From an uncultured bacterium (lineage in GTDB: Bacteria; Cyanobacteriota; Vampirovibrionia; Gastranaerophilales; Gastranaerophilaceae), in assembly GCA_900551965.1 (NCBI GenBank), contig URYF01000080.1, positions 1 through 6,007 of the forward strand: a stretch of 6,007 bases of DNA, given 5' to 3'. Position numbers and translations under genes: made by a program. Below, piece after piece: positions 1-5,188 of this stretch (positions within the stretch are counted from its first letter, which is position 1; every line of letters starts with the position of its first letter). The notes under the pieces were generated by a model, which did not search any database, was not told the origin of the DNA, and was given only the letters and a program-made list of their open reading frames with translations.

Positions 1-1
1 A

Positions 2-409
2 ATTTCAAGTTTTGTCTTACCGCTCGGTGCTACATTAAACTTTGACGGTACGGCTTTATTGCAAACTGTTGCTGTAATTTTCCTCGCACAAGCTTATCAA
101 GTACCGCTTGATCCGTTCTTAATCGTTCAGATTGCTATTCTGGCTATTGTAGCATCAAGTACATGTGCCGGTATTCCTGGCGGCGGCTTGATTACTATAG
201 CTCTGATTCTTAACGGAATGGGCTTGAGTCCGGAACAGCTTGTTGCAGGTTTTGCATTCTTATTTACAATCGAAAGAATTACGGATATGTTGAGAACAAC
301 ATTAAATGTAACTTCTGATACTGTAGTTGCTGCAACTATTGCAGATAATGAAAACGAAATTAATTATGATTTATTAAATAATCCTGCGGCTTATGAAGAA
401 ATTGCATAA
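2..409 (+). CDS. Dicarboxylate/acidic amino acid:cation symporter (SLC1/DAACS family), C-terminal part
   Basis: This is the 3' end of a gene that starts before the window; the frame is open from base 2 to a TAA at 407-409, giving 135 residues. It shows the C-terminal transport core of the glutamate/C4-dicarboxylate carrier family. The TM7 motif reads LPLGATLNFDGTAL (bases 17-58), the HP2 hairpin tip reads CAGIPGGG, and TM8 carries DMLRTTLNVTSD. In the archaeal homologue GltPh these elements bind the substrate and coupled Na+. The TM8 Arg (293-295) matches the Arg that binds the side-chain carboxylate of acidic substrates, so an anionic substrate such as aspartate, glutamate or a C4-dicarboxylate is likely; gltP, gltT or dctA cannot be told apart from this fragment. 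The usual NMDGT Met is Phe, and the Asp four residues before the TM8 Asp is Glu. The protein would lie in the inner membrane. A terminator follows directly. Confidence 0.93.
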   Translation: MSSFVLPLGATLNFDGTALLQTVAVIFLAQAYQVPLDPFLIVQIAILAIVASSTCAGIPGGGLITIALILNGMGLSPEQLVAGFAFLFTIERITDMLRTTLNVTSDTVVAATIADNENEINYDLLNNPAAYEEIA

Positions 410-428
410 TTGCAAGGGTAAATGATTT

Positions 429-457
429 AAAAGCACCTGATTTCAGGTGCTTTTTTT
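429..457 (+). terminator. Rho-independent terminator after the symporter gene
   Basis: A perfect inverted repeat, AAGCACCTGA (431-440) and TCAGGTGCTT (443-452), is followed by an uninterrupted T run to 457. Allowing a four-base ATTT loop leaves a nine-base-pair core, extended by A-T pairs back to 429. It lies 20 nt after the symporter stop codon, as expected for its transcript end. The T run is strong only on the + side, so it should act mainly in that direction. It separates the symporter from queF. Confidence 0.93.
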
Positions 458-467
458 ATGTTAAAAT
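453..467 (+). promoter_or_regulatory. Candidate extended -10 promoter for queF
   Basis: The sequence TTTTTATGTTAAAAT contains TAAAAT (462-467), one mismatch from TATAAT, preceded by TG plus one base (459-461), the extended -10 arrangement. No good -35 hexamer is visible at the normal distance (439-444 is GATTTC), which an extended -10 can tolerate. Its expected start point about 7 nt after the hexamer is base 474, the A of the queF ATG. The element starts inside the T run of the preceding terminator. This is an inference from sequence only. Confidence 0.5.
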
Positions 468-473
468 TATGCT

Positions 474-1376
474 ATGGATATGTTGACGGATAAAATAGCT
501 TCGGCACATTTAGGTAAAAAAAGTAAAGGCAGTGAATTTTATGATGCTTCGTTGCTTGTTGCTGTGCCCAGATTTGAAAATAGAAAACAGTATGGTATAG
601 AAAATGAGAATTTACCTTTTGAAGGTTTTGATGTTTGGCATGCTTTTGAATTTTCTGTATTAACACAAAACGGGCTTCCGGTTACAAGAATTTTAAAACT
701 CCGATATAAATGTGATAACGATTATATTATTGAATCTAAGTCATTAAAATTGTATTTAAATTCGTTTAATATGTCTAAAATCGGCTCTGATATTAAAGAT
801 TGCCTTGAAACCTGTAAAAATATTATTACGAGGGATTTGAGTGAAAAACTTCATGCAGATGTTGAGGTTAATTTTATTGAAAATAATTCAAAACGCGTTG
901 AAATTTTTGGAGATTTTAAAAATATATTAGAAAAGGTAGATGAAAAATCTTTAAAGTTTTCAAAATATAAAGAAGCTCCGGAGGTTCTTGAAGCTGAACA
1001 TAAATCTGAGCATCAGGAATATTATTTGATGTTTGATTCTCTGCGTTCAAATTGCAGGGTTACCCATCAGCCTGATTTTGGCGACGTTTTTATATATTAC
1101 AAATCAGATAAACATATAGTTGAAGAATCGCTTGTAGAGTATCTGGTGTCATTCCGCTCTGAATTTCACTTCCATGAGGAATGTTGTGAGATGATTTATA
1201 AAAGACTTTACGATATATTAGGCGAAGATGCTGAATTATTTGTGTGTGCTCTTTATACCCGCCGCGGAGGAATTGATATTTGTCCTTCCCGCTGGAGTAA
1301 AAATTGCAGAGTTAATGATGTAGAAAAGCTAATTGACCTTTCAATATATGCAAGATGCGGGCTAAAAGGGGGGTAA
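474..1376 (+). CDS. queF: NADPH-dependent 7-cyano-7-deazaguanine (preQ0) reductase, long QueF type
   Basis: QueF reduces the nitrile of preQ0 to the aminomethyl group of preQ1 with two NADPH, a cytoplasmic step toward queuosine in tRNA. The 300 residues match the long two-domain E. coli type (282 residues) rather than the short B. subtilis type. The N-terminal region has LGK then YDASLLVAVPR (residues 23-33) and NLPFEGFDVW. The QueF signature ESKSLKLYLNSFN is at residues 87-99. The catalytic part has SNCRVTHQPDFGD (192-204), with Cys194 as the thioimide-forming nucleophile and Asp201 as the likely proton donor, FHEECCE (233-239) with the substrate-binding His/Glu pair, and the NADPH-site motif YTRRGGIDICP (261-271). 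ATG 474 and ATG 480 (Met3) both suit the family N-terminus; neither has a Shine-Dalgarno. No preQ1 riboswitch is apparent in the 64-nt upstream gap. Residues 120-185 are the least recognisable stretch. Confidence 0.96.
   Translation: MDMLTDKIASAHLGKKSKGSEFYDASLLVAVPRFENRKQYGIENENLPFEGFDVWHAFEFSVLTQNGLPVTRILKLRYKCDNDYIIESKSLKLYLNSFNMSKIGSDIKDCLETCKNIITRDLSEKLHADVEVNFIENNSKRVEIFGDFKNILEKVDEKSLKFSKYKEAPEVLEAEHKSEHQEYYLMFDSLRSNCRVTHQPDFGDVFIYYKSDKHIVEESLVEYLVSFRSEFHFHEECCEMIYKRLYDILGEDAELFVCALYTRRGGIDICPSRWSKNCRVNDVEKLIDLSIYARCGLKGG
1365..1373 (+). promoter_or_regulatory. G-rich ribosome binding site supporting the TTG start of yraN
   Basis: The run AAAGGGGGG lies inside the last codons of queF and ends 6 nt before TTG 1380. 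It can pair with the anti-Shine-Dalgarno through GG/CC pairs with one G-U. Because it overlaps the end of queF, translation of yraN is probably coupled to termination on queF. It supports TTG 1380 as the real start. Confidence 0.6.
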
Positions 1377-1379
1377 TTA

Positions 1380-1721
1380 TTGAATAACCGTGAGTTTGGC
1401 AGCATTGGAGAAGATTTAGCTTGTGAATATCTTATTAAAAACGGGTATCAGATACTAGAGCGTAATATTCATTTTTCACGGCTTTGCGAGATTGATATTA
1501 TTGCAAAATTGAAAAATAAAATTATATTTGTCGAGGTTAAGACTCGTAAAACTAATGCTTTTGGCTCTCCTTTGGAGGCTATCACAAAAACTAAATATAG
1601 CAATATAAAAACAGGTGTACTGTCTTATATTCAAGAAAATAAAATTAAAGATTATCAAATTGATGTTATCGGAATTACTTTAAAGCCTAGTTTAATGATT
1701 GACCACTTAAAAAATATTTAA
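1380..1721 (+). CDS. yraN: YraN/UPF0102 family nuclease-fold protein
   Basis: This 113-residue protein matches the UPF0102 family, which has a restriction-endonuclease-like (Holliday junction resolvase-like) fold; its physiological role remains poorly defined. The family pattern is clear: FGSIGEDLACEYL (residues 6-18, Glu11), then CEIDIIA (36-42, Asp39), then FVEVKTRK (50-57, Glu52 and Lys54), the D...ExK arrangement of metal-dependent nucleases, followed by FGSPLEAI (61-68) and a C-terminal IDVIGI (94-99). The Gly that usually precedes EID is Cys36 here. Length is typical. The start is TTG; no other start keeps the N-terminal GxxGE block, and an in-frame stop lies 6 nt upstream. It follows queF by 3 nt in the same frame, so the two are presumably cotranscribed, with no obvious functional link. 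Confidence 0.93.
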   Translation: MNNREFGSIGEDLACEYLIKNGYQILERNIHFSRLCEIDIIAKLKNKIIFVEVKTRKTNAFGSPLEAITKTKYSNIKTGVLSYIQENKIKDYQIDVIGITLKPSLMIDHLKNI

Positions 1722-1730
1722 CCCAAATTA

Positions 1731-1745
1731 TTTTTATAGTAAAAT
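1731..1745 (+). promoter_or_regulatory. Candidate promoter for the speB-ligA transcription unit
   Basis: TTTTTATAGTAAAAT lies in the 59-nt gap between yraN and speB. TAAAAT (1740-1745) would be the -10, with TTAACC (1718-1723) as a weak -35 at a 16-nt spacer, four of six matches to TTGACA. Transcription would start near 1752, leaving a leader of about 29 nt that carries the AAGGAG at 1768-1773. It agrees at 13 of 15 positions with the element before queF. No terminator separates it from yraN, so readthrough from queF-yraN is also possible. Confidence 0.45.
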
Positions 1746-1780
1746 ATAAATTAACAGGGATATTTTTAAGGAGTAGTAAA

Positions 1781-2617
1781 ATGTTAAGAGGACCGTTTTT
1801 AGATAGAAGTTGGATGGCTCAAAATCCTGATTATGATAAATCAGATATAGTTATGCTAGGACTGCCGTTTGACGGTACTGTTTCATATCGTCCGGGTTCA
1901 AGGTTTGCACCGGAGCAGATAAGGCTTGCAAGCTGGGGGCTGGAGGAGTATTCTCCTGTTTTTGATAAAGAACTTGGAGAGGTTAACTTTCATGATGCCG
2001 GGGATTTGGAATTTCCACTAGGTAATACTTATAAAACACTGGAACAAATTGAGCAAAATGTTGAAGATATTTATCGTGACGGGAAAAAAGTTTTCGGTAT
2101 AGGTGGAGAACATCTTGTGACATTGCCGGAAGTTAAAGTTGTTTCTAAATTTTATGATAATTTAGCGGTAGTGCATTTTGATGCTCATACAGATTTAAGA
2201 GAAGAATATATGGGTGAAGAAATGTCACATAGTGCAGTTATTCGTCATATTTCAAAGTTTGTGAAACCTGAAAATATTAAACAAATCGGAATTCGTTCAG
2301 GAATGAAAGAAGAGTGGGATTTTATGGTAAAACATAATACGCTTTGCCATAAGTATTCGGATCTTGATTCATTGAAGGGCAAAAATGTGTTTATAACAGT
2401 TGACCTTGATTGTCTTGATACTTCAATTATGCCGGGTACAGGTACCCCTGAAGTCGGCGGTATGTCTTTTGATGAACTTGTGGGTTGGTTTAAGTATCTG
2501 AAAGATTTTAATATTGTTGGAGCTGATGTGGTTGAACTTGCACCTGATTATGATGTAAGTGGAGCTTCTACTGCAGTTGCGACAAAAGTTATTCGTGAAC
2601 TTTTAATGATTATCTAG
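1781..2617 (+). CDS. speB: Agmatinase (ureohydrolase/arginase superfamily)
   Basis: The likely reaction is agmatine to putrescine plus urea, a cytoplasmic route of polyamine synthesis. All binuclear manganese-site motifs of the ureohydrolase superfamily are present: GGEH (residues 108-111, His111), HFDAHTD (132-138, ligands Asp134, His136, Asp138) and DLDCLD (208-213, ligands Asp208 and Asp210), followed by PGTGTPEVGG (218-227) and VELAPDYD (251-258) with the conserved Glu252. The N-terminal SYRPGSRFAPEQIR and GLEEYSP, and SHSAVIR (149-155), resemble B. subtilis SpeB closely as I recall it, which favours agmatinase over arginase. The length of 278 is usual. ATG 1781 is supported by AAGGAG at 1768-1773, 7 nt away. 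ligA begins 12 nt after the stop. Related family members hydrolyse other guanidino compounds, so substrate is inferred from overall resemblance. No arginine decarboxylase gene is in the window. Confidence 0.9.
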   Translation: MLRGPFLDRSWMAQNPDYDKSDIVMLGLPFDGTVSYRPGSRFAPEQIRLASWGLEEYSPVFDKELGEVNFHDAGDLEFPLGNTYKTLEQIEQNVEDIYRDGKKVFGIGGEHLVTLPEVKVVSKFYDNLAVVHFDAHTDLREEYMGEEMSHSAVIRHISKFVKPENIKQIGIRSGMKEEWDFMVKHNTLCHKYSDLDSLKGKNVFITVDLDCLDTSIMPGTGTPEVGGMSFDELVGWFKYLKDFNIVGADVVELAPDYDVSGASTAVATKVIRELLMII

Positions 2618-2618
2618 C

Positions 2619-2623
2619 AGGTG
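2619..2623 (+). promoter_or_regulatory. Ribosome binding site that decides the ligA start
   Basis: AGGTG lies directly after the speB stop and 6 nt before ATG 2630, a workable Shine-Dalgarno distance. The alternative in-frame GTG at 2621 overlaps this site and has only an A/T-rich stretch with no Shine-Dalgarno before it, so ATG 2630 is preferred. Confidence 0.6.
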
Positions 2624-2629
2624 TGTGTT

Positions 2630-4672
2630 ATGCAAAATCAAATGAATCTTTTTGATAATAATGATAGTGTTGAAAATTTAACAGTCCCTGATTCTGCAAA
2701 ATCAAGAGTTGAATTTTTAAAAGATGAGATTAACAAGAGTAATTATAAATATTATGTTGAAGACAACCCGTATTTGAGTGACTTTGACTATGACAGTATG
2801 TTTGCCGAGTTAAAGGAACTTGAGGCAAAATATCCTCAACTGAAAACCTTTGACAGCCCAACTGAGCGTGTTGGTTCTGTTAGTGAAAAGTTTTTCCCGC
2901 ATACTCATAAATACAGGCTTTATAGTTTGGATAATACTTATAATGCACATGAATTGAGAATTTGGTATGAGAAACTTTGCAAGCAGTATGAGCAGGAGCT
3001 GGAACTTGTTTGTGAATTGAAAATCGACGGGCTTGCTATCGCACTTACTTATAATAACGGGTTTTATTCTCTTGGGGTGACCAGAGGGGACGGGATTACG
3101 GGTGAAGATATTACCCAAAATCTTAAAACAATAAAAGCTGTTCCTTTAAAGTTGTTTGAGCCAAAAAATCTTGAGGTACGCGGAGAAATTTTTATGCCAA
3201 AATCTTCGTTTGAAAAACTTAATGAAGATGCGCTTGAAAAAGGTGAAAAAGTTTTTGCTAATCCTCGAAATGCCGCCAGCGGTTCTTTAAGACAGCTTGA
3301 TAGTACGATTACAGCAAAACGGGATTTATCTATGTTTACTTATACCGGAATATTTGAGGATTCTGATGATAGTCAGATAAAAACTCATTATGACGGTATG
3401 ATGTATTTAAAAAAACTGGGCTTTAAGATAAATCCCAATATCAGGCTTGTTAAAGATATTCAAGGGGCTATTGATTACTGTAATGAATGGGAATCAAAGC
3501 GGTTTGATTTGGATTATGCTACAGACGGGGTGGTAATTAAGGTTAATAATATAGCAATTCAAAAGGATCTTGGCTATACTGCGCGTGCTCCGAAATGGGC
3601 AACTGCGTTTAAGTTTCCACCCGAAGAAGCTGCAACAACTCTTGAAGATATTGAATTGAATACAGGTAAGACCGGTGTTATTACACCTGTTGCGATTTTA
3701 AAACCTGTTCAGCTTGCAGGGTCAACCGTATCAAGAGCAAGTCTTCATAATTTTGATGAGATAAAAAGGCTTGATATAAGAATTGGTGATACCGTTTTAA
3801 TCAAAAAGGCCGCTGAAATTATTCCAAAAGTTATCAAGGTTATGGAGTCTGATATTCATTCCTCTTTGCCTGAGTATATTCCGCCGACAAAATGTCCGGC
3901 ATGCGATGCTCCGCTAATGGAACGAGAGGGGGAAGTTGGTTTATATTGTTCAAATCCTGAATGTGCCCAGATTGTTTGTGCTAAAATCGAATACTGGGTT
4001 TCAAAAGAGGCTATGGATATAGATAAGGTCGGTCCATCACTTATTCAGCAGCTTTATGAAAAGAAATTTATTTCAAATTCCGTGGATTTATACAGGTTAA
4101 CAATAGAAGATTTATTGCAGCTCGATTTAGTTAAGGATAAATCGGCTTCAAATATATATAATTCAATCCAGGAAAGTAAAAATCGTCCCTTAACAAGGCT
4201 GATAACGGCTATGGGAATTCGTCATGTCGGAAAAGAAACGGCGGATATTCTTGCCGGAGAATTCCCTTCTCTAGATTTATTGAAATCGGCGGAGCTTGAA
4301 GAATTATCCAAGGTTGAAGGAATTGGTGAAATTATTGCCAAGTCCATTTATAATTATTTCCGTAATGAAAATAATTTAAAATTAATTGAGGAGCTGAAAA
4401 GTCTTGGAATTAATCCTCAGGGAAAGGCTAAACTAAAATCTGACAAATTAAGCGGAAAAACTTTTGTGTTAACCGGTACGTTACAAAATATGACAAGAGA
4501 TGAAGCAGGCGCTATTATAAAATCGCACGGCGGTAAAACCTCTTCTTCTGTGTCTAAAAAAACATCTTTTGTTTTAGCCGGAGAAAATGCCGGTTCAAAA
4601 TTGGACAAAGCTCAAGATTTAGGTGTTATAATATTGACAGAAGATGATTTTCTTGGAATGATAAAAGAATAA
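2630..4672 (+). CDS. ligA: NAD-dependent DNA ligase LigA
   Basis: LigA seals nicks in duplex DNA using NAD+ during lagging-strand synthesis and repair. From ATG 2630 the protein has 680 residues, close to E. coli LigA (671), and all domains are intact. After a roughly 21-residue extension come domain Ia (about 22-80) with the NYKYYV...SDFDYD pattern, and the adenylation domain with ELKIDG (nucleotide-accepting Lys131), RGDGITGED (152-160), NPRNAASGSLRQLD (211-224), TDGVVIKVN (298-306) and KWATAFKFP (322-330). An OB fold follows, then a four-cysteine zinc finger (Cys422, 425, 440, 445), helix-hairpin-helix repeats (about 450-600) and a C-terminal BRCT domain (about 605-680) with VLTGTL and GSKLDKA. 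The N-terminal extension contains QMNLF, resembling the bacterial sliding-clamp-binding motif. GTG 2621 would add three residues. It sits 12 nt after speB and 16 nt before the next gene, probably in one operon. Confidence 0.98.
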   Translation: MQNQMNLFDNNDSVENLTVPDSAKSRVEFLKDEINKSNYKYYVEDNPYLSDFDYDSMFAELKELEAKYPQLKTFDSPTERVGSVSEKFFPHTHKYRLYSLDNTYNAHELRIWYEKLCKQYEQELELVCELKIDGLAIALTYNNGFYSLGVTRGDGITGEDITQNLKTIKAVPLKLFEPKNLEVRGEIFMPKSSFEKLNEDALEKGEKVFANPRNAASGSLRQLDSTITAKRDLSMFTYTGIFEDSDDSQIKTHYDGMMYLKKLGFKINPNIRLVKDIQGAIDYCNEWESKRFDLDYATDGVVIKVNNIAIQKDLGYTARAPKWATAFKFPPEEAATTLEDIELNTGKTGVITPVAILKPVQLAGSTVSRASLHNFDEIKRLDIRIGDTVLIKKAAEIIPKVIKVMESDIHSSLPEYIPPTKCPACDAPLMEREGEVGLYCSNPECAQIVCAKIEYWVSKEAMDIDKVGPSLIQQLYEKKFISNSVDLYRLTIEDLLQLDLVKDKSASNIYNSIQESKNRPLTRLITAMGIRHVGKETADILAGEFPSLDLLKSAELEELSKVEGIGEIIAKSIYNYFRNENNLKLIEELKSLGINPQGKAKLKSDKLSGKTFVLTGTLQNMTRDEAGAIIKSHGGKTSSSVSKKTSFVLAGENAGSKLDKAQDLGVIILTEDDFLGMIKE

Positions 4673-4688
4673 AAAGGATTTATAGAGT

Positions 4689-5171
4689 ATGAAAATTGTT
4701 CAAATAGATGGTATAAGAGGTTTAATAACAGCGGTATTTATCGGAGTGTGTCTTTTTGCTGGGTTTGTTGTATTTCCGGGATATGCTGCGATGTATTTGT
4801 GGAATACATACCTTGTTAACCTTTTAATGTTTCCGGTTCTGAATTTGCTCCAAGGTGTTTTGCTTTGGGGGATTGTTGCTATTACATACTGTATCCTAGC
4901 AAAACAAAATTTTGCTGTGTCGTTCAAAGAATCTAAAGAATTGAGCGATGCTGAGCTTGACTCAATCATCCAAAAAGCTAAAATAAGTTCTAATATGAGA
5001 ATGATGAACAAAGTTATCAGTAAGTCTGATAAATTTGAACTTAATAATAAAGATCTATTAAAAAAATCTACATCAGAAAAAGATTCGTCACTTGTATCTT
5101 CTCCTATTTCTCTTAATCCCAAAAATGAATCAGAGAAATCTGAAGAAGATAACGTTTCAAATGTTAAATAA
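4689..5171 (+). CDS. Unrecognised two-helix membrane protein with charged C-terminal tail
   Basis: I do not recognise this 160-residue protein. Two hydrophobic stretches are visible, about residues 12-34 and 48-71, joined by a short aromatic-rich segment (YLWNTYLVNLLMFP) and preceded by a short N-terminus with Lys and Arg. A Lys follows the second helix, so by the positive-inside rule both ends probably face the cytoplasm. The remaining 90 residues are hydrophilic: an apparently helical part (about 80-112, with ELSDAELDSIIQKAK), then a low-complexity Ser/Lys/Glu tail likely to be disordered. No catalytic motif is seen. AAGGA at 4674-4678 lies 10 nt before ATG 4689. It follows ligA by 16 nt and precedes the SIMPL gene by 17 nt, so cotranscription is likely. 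Codon use resembles its neighbours, and the long hydrophobic/hydrophilic partition argues it is real. The 140-residue opposite-strand frame here is only a shadow. Confidence 0.82.
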   Translation: MKIVQIDGIRGLITAVFIGVCLFAGFVVFPGYAAMYLWNTYLVNLLMFPVLNLLQGVLLWGIVAITYCILAKQNFAVSFKESKELSDAELDSIIQKAKISSNMRMMNKVISKSDKFELNNKDLLKKSTSEKDSSLVSSPISLNPKNESEKSEEDNVSNVK

Positions 5172-5188
5172 TTATTTAAGGAGGAATT

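Noticed and set aside
410..473. Search for a preQ1 riboswitch upstream of queF
   Set aside because: The gap is almost filled by the terminator hairpin and the candidate promoter, and I see no preQ1-type stem, loop and A-rich tail arrangement.
472..666. Short - strand frame overlapping the start of queF
   Set aside because: It lies opposite the conserved QueF N-terminus, is rich in Lys, Gln and aromatic residues, and shows no family motif.
1362..1376. Possible programmed frameshift at AAAAGGGGGG near the end of queF
   Set aside because: Both alternative frames reach a stop within a few codons of the run, so slippage would add only a few residues. The G run is better explained as the yraN ribosome binding site.
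1711..1737. Possible hairpin after yraN (AAAAATA pairing with TATTTTT)
   Set aside because: The stem is only A-T pairs with a long loop and would be very weak, so I do not call a terminator; readthrough into speB remains possible.
2810..3118. 102-codon open frame on the - strand inside ligA
   Set aside because: It lies wholly opposite conserved LigA catalytic sequence, has no recognisable motif and is best explained as a shadow frame.
4700..5122. 140-codon open frame on the - strand opposite the two-helix membrane protein
   Set aside because: It is antisense to a gene with a ribosome binding site, clear hydrophobic segments and operon context. Its own product shows no recognisable family, and a long antisense frame is common in AT-rich DNA with this codon bias.
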